Shown here piece by piece: positions 27,304 to 36,142 of a stretch of 47,766 bases of DNA. Origin of the DNA: Bdellovibrionales bacterium (GTDB lineage Bacteria; Bdellovibrionota; FAC87; UBA2466). The notes under the pieces were generated by a model. That model had not been told where the DNA came from. It was given only the letters and a program-made list of their open reading frames with translations, and made no database searches. The DNA is taken from NCBI GenBank assembly GCA_009692515.1, contig SHZA01000015.1, positions 1 to 47,766 on the forward strand, in the 5' to 3' direction. The first letter of the stretch is position 1, and every line of letters starts with the position of its first letter. Made by a program: the position numbers and the translations under genes.

Positions 27304-27360
27304 GATTGTCACCCTCTTTCTAAAAGACTAGCCTTTCTATCAATGGAAAGCAGTGAATTA

Positions 27361-28809
27361 ATGATAAAAAATAAACGGTCGTGCTATTTCATTTTATTTT
27401 TATTTCTTTCTACCTCAGCGATAGCTAAAAACCATTTAGTAGAATTAAAAACCGATTCTCCAGAAGAGGTTCGTAAGTGGCTGACTATCGAGGGTTTCGA
27501 AGTCGAGGGTTATAGTAAAAAACGCAAAGCACTTCAAGTCATCACAGAGTTTCCTTTTGTGATTGGAGAATTAGCAAAAAAATCTCCCGATATTGCCTCT
27601 CTCTTTATAATGGGAGATGTGACAGAGACAGAAAGTTATTTCAGCTTTGGAAATAAAAAAGGCTTGAAATGGAAAGCCGAAGAAAATTATCTGGGAGCCG
27701 AAGAGAGTGTGGCTCAATTACAAAAATTAGAGGCTGAGTTTCCAACTGTAGCTAAAATTTATAATCTAAATGAGTTTTTAGGCGTAAAGGCTACAGAGGA
27801 GGGAAGAAATATTTTTGCTCTTCACGTAAGTCTTCATCCAGAAAAAATTGAGGACAAACCCAAAATTTTATTTCTGGGACAACACCACGCTAGAGAACTC
27901 ATGACTCAACATGCCGTTTTAGATGCGGCAGAAGCATTATTAAGGGATGCCAAGTCTGGAAAGTTAAAGGCACAATTATCGATCAACGAAATGTCCTTTT
28001 GGTTTGTTCCTGTTTTAAATCCCGATGGATTAGATTACGTGCTTAGTACCGATCGGATGTGGAGAAAGAATCGATCCCGAACTTTGGCAAATCTACGAGG
28101 TGTTGATCTTAATCGAAACTATTCAGTAAATTGGGGGGTGTGTGGAAATAATTCTAGCGAAGGTAATAGTGAAGTTTTTAAGGGCCTAAGACCCGACTCT
28201 GAACCTGAGGTTCAAGTGAATGAAAAATTAAATGAGAGGCTGCATTTTCAGTACAGCATTTCCTATCACAGCTTAGGGGATGAAGTTTTAAATCCTTATC
28301 TTTGTGGGGAGATGGCTGAGTCTACAGTTTATTTTAAGGTTCGCGATGAACTGTCCGACCTTCTTCAGTATGGACAACGGTCTCCTAGTTCGGGAGGGGA
28401 GGATCATGAGTATCATTATAATCAATTTGGAACCTTGGCCTTTCTTTTAGAAATTGGAGATGAGTTTCAACCCGATTTTTCAGAATATCGCCGAGCCATA
28501 TGGCCCACAGTAAAAAAAGTATTACCTTATGTGGCAGAGCAGGCGAGAAAGCATTATTTGAAAATCAAGGTAATTGATGATGAAACTGGGGCCTCTATTT
28601 CTGGTGCCCAGTTAGCGATTCAAGAAATAGTATTTAAGGAAAATGAACAACGAATCACCGATGATTTTGGAAGTTATTGGTGGCGACTTCCAGAGGGACT
28701 AAATGGGCTCTCGGTCACAAAAGTTAATTATGAAACTCAATCTCTAGCGTTAAAGATAACTGGAAAGGTCGATTCTGTGGTGGTCAGACTAAAGAAAAAA
28801 AATATTTGA
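27361..28809 (+). CDS. Exported zinc carboxypeptidase (M14)
   Basis: This secreted metallocarboxypeptidase removes C-terminal residues from peptides. It is 482 residues from the ATG at 27361, which starts the signal peptide directly. An ATG at 27343 would add six residues. Using the longer numbering, zinc ligands are His182 and Glu185 (HARE) and His309 (SYHSLG), and catalytic Glu370 is in FLLEIG. RGVDLNRNYSVNW carries the substrate-binding Asn-Arg. A C-terminal regulatory-like beta domain (about 405-488) follows. Ahead of the catalytic core is an N-terminal pro-domain-like segment. It may act with the POT transporter and proteases on protein-derived peptides. Confidence 0.9.
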   Translation: MIKNKRSCYFILFLFLSTSAIAKNHLVELKTDSPEEVRKWLTIEGFEVEGYSKKRKALQVITEFPFVIGELAKKSPDIASLFIMGDVTETESYFSFGNKKGLKWKAEENYLGAEESVAQLQKLEAEFPTVAKIYNLNEFLGVKATEEGRNIFALHVSLHPEKIEDKPKILFLGQHHARELMTQHAVLDAAEALLRDAKSGKLKAQLSINEMSFWFVPVLNPDGLDYVLSTDRMWRKNRSRTLANLRGVDLNRNYSVNWGVCGNNSSEGNSEVFKGLRPDSEPEVQVNEKLNERLHFQYSISYHSLGDEVLNPYLCGEMAESTVYFKVRDELSDLLQYGQRSPSSGGEDHEYHYNQFGTLAFLLEIGDEFQPDFSEYRRAIWPTVKKVLPYVAEQARKHYLKIKVIDDETGASISGAQLAIQEIVFKENEQRITDDFGSYWWRLPEGLNGLSVTKVNYETQSLALKITGKVDSVVVRLKKKNI

Positions 28810-28865
28810 TCTGAGGCATCTTTTCGAATGACCGGTATTTGAGGTACCTATCACACCTTTTACGG

Positions 28866-29273
28866 TTATTTTTTTTCAGTATCTGGAGTGAACTCTAAGC
28901 AGACAGAATTAATGCAATATCTTTTGTGGGTGGGTGCAGGCCCATCATCAAAGACGTGACCTAGGTGTGCTCCACAACGATTACAAATCACCTCTGTTCT
29001 TTTCGTGAAAAGAGTACGGTCAGCTTTCTCCAATACATTTTCCTTAACATAAGATTCCCAATAGCTAGGCCATCCGGTGCCAGATTCAAATTTAGTTTCA
29101 GAGGAGAAAAGGTCTAGGCCACAACATACACAATGGTAAATTCCCTTATCGTGATTGTTCCAATATTTTCCAGTGAAAGCCCGTTCGGTTCCTTTATTAC
29201 GACAGATTTCAAATTGTTCTTTAGTGAGTTTTTCCTTCCAAAAACTAGGCGGTTTATTTTTCCAGTCTTCCAT
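28866..29273 (-). CDS. msrB: Peptide-methionine (R)-S-oxide reductase
   Basis: MsrB reduces methionine-R-sulfoxide in proteins. The gene gives 135 residues from the ATG at 29273, supported by GGAGG eight bases upstream. An in-frame GTG at 29288 overlaps that site. Zinc ligands are the two CxxC pairs (CVCC and CNRC). SGTGWPSYW and GHVFDDGP are family motifs, and the catalytic Cys lies in RYCINS. There is no signal peptide, so it is cytoplasmic. Confidence 0.96.
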   Translation of the reverse strand: MEDWKNKPPSFWKEKLTKEQFEICRNKGTERAFTGKYWNNHDKGIYHCVCCGLDLFSSETKFESGTGWPSYWESYVKENVLEKADRTLFTKRTEVICNRCGAHLGHVFDDGPAPTHKRYCINSVCLEFTPDTEKK

Positions 29274-29347
29274 TTGTGATGCCTCCACAGAAAATAAAAA
29301 GGTGATAGAAAAAAAGAGTCAGAAAAATAGAGGCAGTAGGCGCAATA

Positions 29348-30619
29348 CTAATTTTTTTTAGTGCGCGAAGCATTCCAATCGAATTCAAAAAGCGCGGAAT
29401 AATAATCATGAACCTCTTCAGAATGCACTACCACAGCTGTCTCTCGATTATTCTCTAAAGAGTTTCTATTCCAGTTGATCGAGCTAATCAGTACTTTTTT
29501 TCCATCGGCTAGAGCGCCTTTATTGTGAATATATTTCACACCCATCGCTTCGACGTCAGCAATCCCGGCCTCCATCTCTAATCCCTCTTTTTTACCGACG
29601 GCCGCTAGCTGTTCAGCGGTGAGTATATTGTTAGTCTTTTTTCCCATCTCTTCCTGCGAACTGCGATGATTTCCAAACACCGTTTCATCATTTAATAAAA
29701 CCCTAACCTCCACCCCTCGGCGAGCAGCATCAACAATAGCTTGAAATAAAGGGGAAACATTTCCGGTGTTTCCCCATCGATAACTAAAGGACATTAATTC
29801 TAAGTCTAATGAGGTCTTAGCCCCTTTAATAAAATTCAGTAGGCCAGTTAAACTTGTATTAGGGGAGGTTAATTGATTAATAGTAGAAACTTCAAAAGTT
29901 TTGGGTTTAGGTAGTTTTGAAGCACTAATAAAACTTTCTAAACTTGCCATCTCAGAAAAATCTAAATTCCATTGCCCCACAAAAGGAATCGGCCCTCTAA
30001 AGCGACTCTCAGAGGCTAGAAAAACATCACCAAAGGCCATGGAGGAATCACTTTTAAAAAGTTGTTGGAAAGAGGAGGCCATGCCTTTGTCATGAATAAG
30101 TGTTTCCCAGCCGCGAGTTCCCTTGGTTCCTACTACAGGATGGCCTGAGCTCGTATAGTTTTCCGAGCCGATTAGCAGGGCTTGACCATCAATAATAATA
30201 TATTTAGCGTGATTAAAATGGAATCTTCGTTGTCTTAAACCTCGAGGTGTTTCGGCAGACATCACTAAAAATTTATGAGGAAGAGAGGAACGGTTCATGG
30301 CCGCTACCACCTTTTCTCGAATCGTAATACCCTCATCACTTATGCCACCGACGGGCTGACCCTCTTCGAGAATAGTGACTAAAACAGAGTTTTTAATTTG
30401 TTTGATAAGAGCGGCTGCAATTTCTTTTGAGTTTAGTTCATAGGCGTTCATGACGATAGTTTCTTCAGCGCTATTAATAGCGCTGAGAGCAAGACTTAAA
30501 TTCGTATCTGGAGAATCTGCGACATCAATGGTAATCGCTCTTGCTATTTTATGCGTGAAAACTAAAAGAAAAAAGACGCTTAGAAATCGACACAGACCTT
30601 TGCCGTTACTCTGTTTCAT
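29348..30619 (-). CDS. Exported phospholipase D-like protein with two HKD motifs
   Basis: This PLD-superfamily phosphodiesterase of 423 residues starts at the ATG at 30619, preceded by AAGGGGGC. A longer start at 30649 is in frame. The signal peptide is about LSVFFLLVFTHKIARA. Two HxK motifs are seen: FNHAKYIIIDG...GSENYT and YIHNKGALADG...SSINWN. Two copies are needed for the fold. Its natural substrate could be lipid or nucleic acid. It is encoded next to msrB on the same strand. Confidence 0.9.
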   Translation of the reverse strand: MKQSNGKGLCRFLSVFFLLVFTHKIARAITIDVADSPDTNLSLALSAINSAEETIVMNAYELNSKEIAAALIKQIKNSVLVTILEEGQPVGGISDEGITIREKVVAAMNRSSLPHKFLVMSAETPRGLRQRRFHFNHAKYIIIDGQALLIGSENYTSSGHPVVGTKGTRGWETLIHDKGMASSFQQLFKSDSSMAFGDVFLASESRFRGPIPFVGQWNLDFSEMASLESFISASKLPKPKTFEVSTINQLTSPNTSLTGLLNFIKGAKTSLDLELMSFSYRWGNTGNVSPLFQAIVDAARRGVEVRVLLNDETVFGNHRSSQEEMGKKTNNILTAEQLAAVGKKEGLEMEAGIADVEAMGVKYIHNKGALADGKKVLISSINWNRNSLENNRETAVVVHSEEVHDYYSALFEFDWNASRTKKN

Positions 30620-30720
30620 TCTGCCCCCTTGATACACATACTGGAACATACTTTGCCCTATACATCAATCTTAGTTCCTTCCGATTTGGTTAGTTATATC
30701 GACGATATGCACTAGGTACG

Positions 30721-30735
30721 TAATGTTAAACATTA
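30721..30735. promoter_or_regulatory. Palindrome in a divergent promoter region
   Basis: TAATGTT-A-AACATTA is a perfect 7-base inverted repeat with one central base, in the gap between the PLD gene (minus) and the VTT gene (plus). Its place suggests a regulator site. The low base diversity means chance occurrence is possible. Confidence 0.35.
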
Positions 30736-30790
30736 TGCGTTATTGAAATAATTGAGGAAATTTTTATGTGCGGCGCATAAAGGAGTTATC

Positions 30791-30841
30791 ATGAAAATAG
30801 TATGGATGATGAACTCAAATTTAGTTGGCAAATTAAACTGA
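30791..30841 (+). CDS. Possible 16-codon upstream ORF overlapping the VTT gene
   Basis: ATG at 30791 has a very good ribosome site (AAAGGAG, spacing 5). It reads MKIVWMMNSNLVGKLN and then TGA, crossing into the VTT gene in another frame. The VTT gene's own ATG at 30802 has no site at proper spacing. Either this is a short coupling ORF, or a one- or two-base error separates the true start from the VTT frame. Confidence 0.35.
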   Translation: MKIVWMMNSNLVGKLN

Positions 30842-31506
30842 TATTTTTATTTTTTATAATCATGGGAGGGAATTTAATTTTTTGGGGAGCTCAGTTAAGT
30901 GATCTATTCCACGGTTGTAATGGGCTACGAGAATTTATAATTTCCCAAAGGTGGGTAGCCCCCCTAGTTTTTGTTATCGTAAGTACGTTAGCCATTATGG
31001 TCTTAGTTCCTAGAACATTGATTATGATTCTTGGGGGAATTTGTTTTGGAGCTCGATGGGGTTTATTATGGGTATTAATGGCGTCTATGGCAGCCACCTT
31101 TTTTTCCTTTGAGCTAGCTAGATCTTACGGACGCTCGATTATCGAAAAGGCCTTCAGCAAAAAAAAATGGTTTCTAAAACTTGAAGCGCGACATCCTGAT
31201 TCAGAATTTTATTTAGTCATCATATCTCGAGTCACCCATGTGGTCCATTTTGGAGCGATTAGCTATGCTTCAGGATTACTAAACCTAAGGTGGCGGTCGG
31301 TAGGTTGGGGTACCTTTTGGGGTATTCTTCCTGGTACAGCTATTGTGGTTTATAGCGCTCAGACTTTAGGCTGTGGGCTCTGGGAAGGAAAAAGTAGTTT
31401 ATCTACGGATACTATCTATCAGCTTGTTTTTGTATCGTTTTTATTGATTGTAGGGTCGATAGTACCTCTCTGGCTTCAAGCAAAAAAACAAAAGAAAGTT
31501 AGTTAG
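30802..31506 (+). CDS. VTT-domain (DedA/TVP38-like) membrane protein
   Basis: This integral membrane protein of 234 residues belongs to the VTT (SNARE-associated, TVP38/TMEM64) superfamily, implicated in lipid flipping and envelope homeostasis. Helices are at about 12-30, 50-75, 80-102, 140-165 and 205-225. Family-like pieces are PRTLIMILGGICFGARWG, FELARSYGRSIIEK and SRVTHVVHFGAISYASGLL. The ATG at 30802 lacks its own ribosome site, and the small ORF at 30791 overlaps it. The next gene, a cytochrome lipoprotein, starts 9 bases after its stop. Confidence 0.83.
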   Translation: MDDELKFSWQIKLIFLFFIIMGGNLIFWGAQLSDLFHGCNGLREFIISQRWVAPLVFVIVSTLAIMVLVPRTLIMILGGICFGARWGLLWVLMASMAATFFSFELARSYGRSIIEKAFSKKKWFLKLEARHPDSEFYLVIISRVTHVVHFGAISYASGLLNLRWRSVGWGTFWGILPGTAIVVYSAQTLGCGLWEGKSSLSTDTIYQLVFVSFLLIVGSIVPLWLQAKKQKKVS

Positions 31507-31515
31507 AAATAGGGT

Positions 31516-31893
31516 ATGACTACTAGAGTCATGTTTAATAGAATCTTTAGTTTTATTTTAGTGGGGCTGCTTTCTAATTGCAATTATCGCGCAGAGAAAT
31601 CGCTACAGGTTTTTAAAACAGGTCCCACCTTTGAAAGTATCAAGGAACAAATTTTTAAATCTAATTGTTGGAGTTGCCATTCCGGGCCTGAGGCAGAAAT
31701 GGGGATTGATCTTTCTAATTATTCAAAATTGATGAGTACAGGTACGGGAGTTATTTTACCCGGAAATCCTTTAAACAGTACTTTGTATCTAAACGTTCAG
31801 TCGGGAAGGATGCCTCTTGGAGCGCCGAGGTTGAGTGATACGGAGATTAAAGTAATTTCAGACTGGATTAGTGAAGGGGCGAGAGAAAATTAG
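31516..31893 (+). CDS. Single-haem c-type cytochrome lipoprotein
   Basis: This exported lipoprotein has 125 residues. The lipobox is LLSNC and the haem-binding motif is NCWSCHSG (CxxCH). A later GRMPLGAPRLSDTEI segment supplies a Met axial ligand candidate, and DWISEGA ends the fold, as in small cytochrome c-like domains of PSD-type proteins. It is probably an electron carrier or haem sensor on the periplasmic face. An in-frame ATG at 31531 begins closer to the signal peptide. A strong terminator follows. Confidence 0.85.
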   Translation: MTTRVMFNRIFSFILVGLLSNCNYRAEKSLQVFKTGPTFESIKEQIFKSNCWSCHSGPEAEMGIDLSNYSKLMSTGTGVILPGNPLNSTLYLNVQSGRMPLGAPRLSDTEIKVISDWISEGAREN

Positions 31894-31922
31894 AAATAGC
31901 CGATAGTTAAAAGCAATAAAAA

Positions 31923-31953
31923 AAACCGTTCTCCTAGAGGGAACGGTTTTTTT
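31923..31953 (+). terminator. Intrinsic terminator after the cytochrome gene
   Basis: An 11-pair stem AAACCGTTCTC/GGGAACGGTTT has a CTAGA loop, and the T-run reaches eight bases. It shares the ten-base core CTCCTAGAGG with the terminator at 5620. Confidence 0.9.
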
Positions 31954-31974
31954 TATTAAAACTGAAAAAACTAA

Positions 31975-32256
31975 CTACCTATTATTTTTACGATGTTTCT
32001 TTTTGTGCCGACGAGCAGGTTCTCGCTTAGCACCCTGTTTCATCGCCTTAGATTTGCCCATCATGGGCCCATTAGATTCCATTCCAGTACCTGCCCCCAG
32101 GCCCATTCCAGAATCCATCGGCACTCCAGAATCTGCATCTTGTACTACATTTGTAGAAGCACCGGGAGTTCCTACATTAGTAGGCATTGGTTCATTAGCA
32201 AACAGTGAAACATTCATCATGGCAACCATGAAGAATGATAGTACTTTAATCATCAT
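31975..32256 (-). CDS. Small exported protein with polybasic tail
   Basis: No family was recognised. The protein has 93 residues and a signal peptide (MMIKVLSFFMVAMMNVSLFANE). The middle is Gly/Met/Asp-rich, and the tail is highly basic (KREPARRHKKKHRKNNR). The start is supported by AGGAG about seven bases upstream. It is a second small exported protein of this style beside 39395-39652. The tail could bind nucleic acid, lipopolysaccharide or metal; none is shown. Confidence 0.7.
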   Translation of the reverse strand: MMIKVLSFFMVAMMNVSLFANEPMPTNVGTPGASTNVVQDADSGVPMDSGMGLGAGTGMESNGPMMGKSKAMKQGAKREPARRHKKKHRKNNR

Positions 32257-32383
32257 CTCTAATCTCCTAATTGATTATTTTAAAATATATTTTGGCTGAC
32301 TGTTATTAGTTTAAAACATGGGTATAGCTAAGTCTAGCGGGGTTTTTGGCAAGCAAGGTTATAGAAAATAGTACAGTGCATCT

Positions 32384-33352
32384 TTAACAAACTCGGTTAA
32401 CGGTAAAATCTACAAGAGTGGAACATAGATAACGCAATGAACTACTTTTCAGAAACTGTAAGGGCTTCATACAATCTGTTTTAGCGAGCATTAAGAATTC
32501 ATGAAGTTGTTTTTGATTGGAGTTGGTATGAAAACTTTTTTGCAATCGATTTATTGAAGTGGTAGAGACTTTTTTTTCAGTAAAGTCCTCTATTAAACAG
32601 TTTCTTAGAGTCGAATCATTTTGCAAAACTTTCCATGCAGCCCAGTTTAATTTTCCCTCTTTTAAATCTTGAGAGTGATTTTTGGTGTGTGTTCCTCGTA
32701 TATCTAATAAATCATCTGTGAATTGATATAGCAGGCCATAAGCAATCGCAAAATCAATGGCATGAATCTTATCTGAACTATCTACAAGGGTAGGTCCCAC
32801 ACTCGCTGCCCATTTTAAAAGTGAGGCTGTTTTTAAGTCATAAATTAACCGATAATAATCTTCTGAATCGGCTACTTTGAATTGATTTTGGTATTGAAGG
32901 ATCTCTCCCTGTGAAAGTTGTTTTAAGGCAAGACACATTCCTTGAAGAAGCAAAGGGTGCCCCTTTAGAGATAGTTGATGAATGGCATCACTCATCAAAT
33001 AATCGCCACTCAAAACAGGAACGGTATTATCGAAAATCTGATTGGCTGAAGGACCAGCTCGGCGCATTTCCGCTTTATCAATCACATCGTCATGCAAAAG
33101 AGTGGCGGTATGAATCGCCTCTACTGCCCAGGAATAAAGCTCTAAATTTTTTGGCGGAATTTGATAGGGCTCGCTAAACCAGTAAACAAAATGACAACGT
33201 AGTCTTTTTCCTTTTCGATCCCAAATAGTTCCGCAGGCTTTTTCTACGGTTTCAACGATTGGCTTATCAATCGGGCCATGAAAGGTATCGAGCCACTCAA
33301 AATATTTTTGACCTTTATCAAAAGCACGTTCTAAAACCTCTTGGGGCGTCAC
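32384..33352 (-). CDS. Polyprenyl diphosphate synthase
   Basis: This prenyltransferase makes the long isoprenoid chain of quinones. It has 322 residues from the GTG at 33352, which has GGAGG six bases upstream and overlaps the stop of the preceding gene by 4 bases. The first Asp-rich motif is LLHDDVIDKAEMRR, the second QFTDDLLDI. The DDxxD pairs bind magnesium and diphosphate. The family is IspB/HepT-like; chain length cannot be told. It lies directly downstream of the UbiA-family gene, supporting a menaquinone role. Confidence 0.93.
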   Translation of the reverse strand: MTPQEVLERAFDKGQKYFEWLDTFHGPIDKPIVETVEKACGTIWDRKGKRLRCHFVYWFSEPYQIPPKNLELYSWAVEAIHTATLLHDDVIDKAEMRRAGPSANQIFDNTVPVLSGDYLMSDAIHQLSLKGHPLLLQGMCLALKQLSQGEILQYQNQFKVADSEDYYRLIYDLKTASLLKWAASVGPTLVDSSDKIHAIDFAIAYGLLYQFTDDLLDIRGTHTKNHSQDLKEGKLNWAAWKVLQNDSTLRNCLIEDFTEKKVSTTSINRLQKSFHTNSNQKQLHEFLMLAKTDCMKPLQFLKSSSLRYLCSTLVDFTVNRVC

Positions 33353-34221
33353 GATAGCCCTCCAGAAAGTTTTAAAATTAAAGATAAAGAACCTAGCCAC
33401 AAAAAAGAATCTAAAATAATTTTAGGTGAAGGTTTAAGCCTCTTTATTCTGAAAAGTAGAAATATCTCAAAACTAAATAAAGCAAATATTGAAATAGAAT
33501 TAGAGGTTATTAGAAAAAGGATTGTGCTTAAAAAACACAAAGTCAATATCGAGAACATTTTTGAAATAAAAAAAGTTCTCTGTGCTCCATGACGAACGGC
33601 GAAAGAAGATTTTCCTGATAGAAAATCGGTTAGTACCTGAGGGGGCTGATGGGAAAATAAAACAGACACAGCTAAAAATCCAAAAGCCAAAGAGCCTAAT
33701 AGAGTTATAGTGGTAATCTCTTTTTCAAATAGGTACCCCATACAGCCAAAAACACCAGGGCCGTAACATAGTCCTGTTACCCATTCTCCAAGCGCGGTGT
33801 AGGAAAGTGTCCACTGGCTAGCATTATAACTATATCCCAGTGCCACTAAGGGAAGGGCCACATACAAAAGTTTAAAAGATTGATGGTGAACTACGACTAG
33901 ACAACCCAAAGAAATCCCTAAAATAAAACTTAATAATCCATGAAATTGTACGACCCGCAAATTTAAATGGTGAAAGTGAACCCAGGAGATTTCCTTTTCT
34001 GAATCGGCCCCTTTTTTCCAATCGATAAAATCATTGAGAACATTAACTCCGTGTTGAATTAGTACTACAGAGAAGGTGGTAATAGCTAAATCAAATCTGG
34101 AGTATTTATCAGGGAGAACTACCCACCAAAATAGGCCAGGCAACACAGAAATAAGATAGATGGCAGGGTGTAAAACCCGCCATCTTCTTGCGCTTGATAG
34201 GAGTTGAATACTACTAGCCAT
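33349..34221 (-). CDS. UbiA-family prenyltransferase (MenA-like)
   Basis: This integral membrane prenyltransferase, 290 residues with eight or nine helices, attaches a polyprenyl chain to an aromatic head group. The first Asp-rich region is VLNDFIDWKKGADSE, close to the NDyxDxxxGxD form of MenA. The order, with a synthase downstream and a menG gene nearby, supports 1,4-dihydroxy-2-naphthoate polyprenyltransferase. A second expected Asp motif is less clear to my eye. It ends overlapping the synthase gene by 4 bases. Confidence 0.88.
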   Translation of the reverse strand: MASSIQLLSSARRWRVLHPAIYLISVLPGLFWWVVLPDKYSRFDLAITTFSVVLIQHGVNVLNDFIDWKKGADSEKEISWVHFHHLNLRVVQFHGLLSFILGISLGCLVVVHHQSFKLLYVALPLVALGYSYNASQWTLSYTALGEWVTGLCYGPGVFGCMGYLFEKEITTITLLGSLAFGFLAVSVLFSHQPPQVLTDFLSGKSSFAVRHGAQRTFFISKMFSILTLCFLSTILFLITSNSISIFALFSFEIFLLFRIKRLKPSPKIILDSFLWLGSLSLILKLSGGLS

Positions 34222-34222
34222 T

Positions 34223-34777
34223 TTAAGCGGCTTGTGGGTAATTTTCTAAAGTGGTTAGAGCTTTTTCAAACCACTGAGAATGCTGCTCTTCAGAATTAAT
34301 CACACGTTGATAGACCTCGGCAGCCTCCTTTTGTCCAGCTTGAATCGCTTGATCTCGGAAAGCAGGATAGATCTCTCGGTATTCACGCTGCTCCACTTTA
34401 ATAGCAACCTTGAGGGCTTTTTCAATGACCGTTTTAGGATCTTGAGCAATCAAAGCATCGCTATTTTTACGAATAGTTTCTAGAGCGTCGATAGCACGTT
34501 GAGTGTCCTCTCCACGAGCTGGAGTTCCCATGCCTTCGTATAACTTTCGTAACCATGTCGCATGCAGTTTTTCCTCTCCAGCAACCTTTAGAAAAAGCTC
34601 AGCAATTTGAGGATAGCCGGCCTTTTTTGCCCAGCGAGAAAATTCTGGATACATCACTTGGTTTTCGTATTCCTCTACATCAACAAAAGAGGTCGCTGTC
34701 GCACCTAAGGTTTTACCCGTAGTCGCTGCAGCAAAGCATTGATAGATGGTATCTTCAGTAATATCACATTTGTTCAT
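34223..34777 (-). CDS. Rubrerythrin-family diiron protein
   Basis: This is a ferritin-like diiron protein of 184 residues, without the C-terminal rubredoxin domain of classical rubrerythrin. Iron-binding motifs are VEEYENQVMYPEF with VAGEEKLHATWL, and VEQREYREIYPAF with INSEEQHSQWF, the EExxH-type pairs of the four-helix bundle. Such proteins reduce peroxide or protect against oxygen. The gene is read from ATG 34777 and lies one base upstream of the UbiA-like gene on the same strand, so they are probably co-transcribed. Confidence 0.9.
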   Translation of the reverse strand: MNKCDITEDTIYQCFAAATTGKTLGATATSFVDVEEYENQVMYPEFSRWAKKAGYPQIAELFLKVAGEEKLHATWLRKLYEGMGTPARGEDTQRAIDALETIRKNSDALIAQDPKTVIEKALKVAIKVEQREYREIYPAFRDQAIQAGQKEAAEVYQRVINSEEQHSQWFEKALTTLENYPQAA

Positions 34778-34880
34778 ATTGGCTCCTTATTGAGATTATT
34801 GAGGTTTCAATTAATTATGAAACTACTGAAATAATAAAATAATTGTTGGATTTGTCAATACTTGACGCTACAAAGATCAA

Positions 34881-35552
34881 ATGAAGCCACCCTTTTCAGA
34901 AATCGCAGACAGGTACAATTTAATTAATGACTGCATGTCTTTAGGGTTACATCGCAGGTGGAAGCGTTGCTTAGTTGAAGCTTTGAGTACCAATGGGTTA
35001 AAGACAGACGGTAAGATTTTGGATGTAGCCTCTGGAACAGGTGATGTAGCGAGCCTGTTTTTAACTAAAACTCCGGCATCAAATATTTTTGCTATCGATC
35101 CTTGTAAAGAAATGATGAATGAAGGGAAGAGAAAATATCCTCGTTTGACACAATGGTACGAGGGAGAGGCAGAGGCCCTTCCTTTCCCTGAAAACTATTT
35201 TTCTATTTTAACCTGTACCTTTGGGATTAGAAATTTCAAAGATAGAAAGCTGGCGTTCAAAGAATTTTCTAGAACCTTGGTTTCTGGTGGAAAACTTGGC
35301 ATTTTAGAAATTCATCCGATTCCGCACAAATGGCAGTTTATTCCTTTTCAATTGTTTTGGAAATATGGGGTGCCGTTTTGGGGCCGGCTTTTTAGTCGGG
35401 GAAGGGCCTATCACTATCTTAGAGATACGGCGGCACAGTTTATTTCTCCTGAAGTTATGATAGAAGAATTGCAGCCCTACTTTGATGTTCAGCAAAAAAA
35501 AGCTCTTATAGCAGGCGGATTGGTCACTTTACTTATAGCGAATAAACGATGA
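34881..35552 (+). CDS. menG: Demethylmenaquinone methyltransferase
   Basis: This SAM-dependent methyltransferase of the UbiE/MenG family has 223 residues. The N-terminal FSEIADRYNLINDCMSLGLHRRWKR is typical. The SAM site is LDVASGTGDVA, and later motifs are AIDPCKEM, EAEALPFPENYF and FGIRNF. In this setting it performs the last C-methylation of menaquinone. It is divergent from the UbiA/synthase pair and overlaps the regulator gene by 4 bases (ATGA). Confidence 0.93.
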   Translation: MKPPFSEIADRYNLINDCMSLGLHRRWKRCLVEALSTNGLKTDGKILDVASGTGDVASLFLTKTPASNIFAIDPCKEMMNEGKRKYPRLTQWYEGEAEALPFPENYFSILTCTFGIRNFKDRKLAFKEFSRTLVSGGKLGILEIHPIPHKWQFIPFQLFWKYGVPFWGRLFSRGRAYHYLRDTAAQFISPEVMIEELQPYFDVQQKKALIAGGLVTLLIANKR

Positions 35553-36082
35553 ACCAAAAATTAAAAATGTCAGAGGAGGAAATTGCATTCTCTGAAATCA
35601 TTGGAGACCTTGTAGAACAATGGGGGTTCATCCGCCATTTAGGAAGAATCTGGTCCCTTCTTTTTTTAAAACAGAAACCCTTAAGCCCCTCAGATATTCA
35701 AGCATTTTTGTCTCTGAGTGCAGGAAGTGTGAGTAGTAGTTTAAGTGAACTACAAACTTGGGGGGTTGTGAAAAGAATACGAATGGCTGGAGATAGGAAC
35801 TTTTATTACGAGCCTGAACTCCATATTTGGAAGTCTGTTTCTAATGTTTTAAGAAATCGGGAAATTAGAATATTAGAAGAGGCTAATAGGGGATTAAGTG
35901 GATTAATAGAGAGGCTTCAGAGTCGGTCTAAAGAGGAGGGCGTTGATTTTCAAATTAAAAGGCTCAAACAGATTCGAGAGGCAATGGAAACCGCTTTTTT
36001 ATTGTTTAGTGCCTTAGTTAATGGAGGACCTTTGTCCTTACCCAAAGTAGGTCGGCTTTTTGATAAATTTCGTTCTTTTTAA
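35549..36082 (+). CDS. GbsR/MarR-like transcriptional regulator
   Basis: This is a winged-helix DNA-binding protein of 177 residues. The helix-turn-helix lies at about PLSPSDIQAFLSLSAGSVSSSLSELQTWGVVKRI with a wing NFYYEPE. An N-terminal helical extension and C-terminal helices are typical of GbsR-like regulators. It is translationally coupled to menG, so it may control the quinone genes or the surrounding operon. No ligand can be inferred. Confidence 0.88.
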   Translation: MNQKLKMSEEEIAFSEIIGDLVEQWGFIRHLGRIWSLLFLKQKPLSPSDIQAFLSLSAGSVSSSLSELQTWGVVKRIRMAGDRNFYYEPELHIWKSVSNVLRNREIRILEEANRGLSGLIERLQSRSKEEGVDFQIKRLKQIREAMETAFLLFSALVNGGPLSLPKVGRLFDKFRSF

Positions 36083-36142
36083 ATTTCTCTTTTCATAGGG
36101 GAAGACTTTTCTTTTCTCTTAAGATTGTGGTAATTCTGGGCA

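Noticed and set aside
33353-33400. A longer start for the prenyl synthase at 33400.
   Set aside because: It would overlap the UbiA gene by about 50 bases; the GTG at 33352 has GGAGG at proper spacing and a GTGA overlap.
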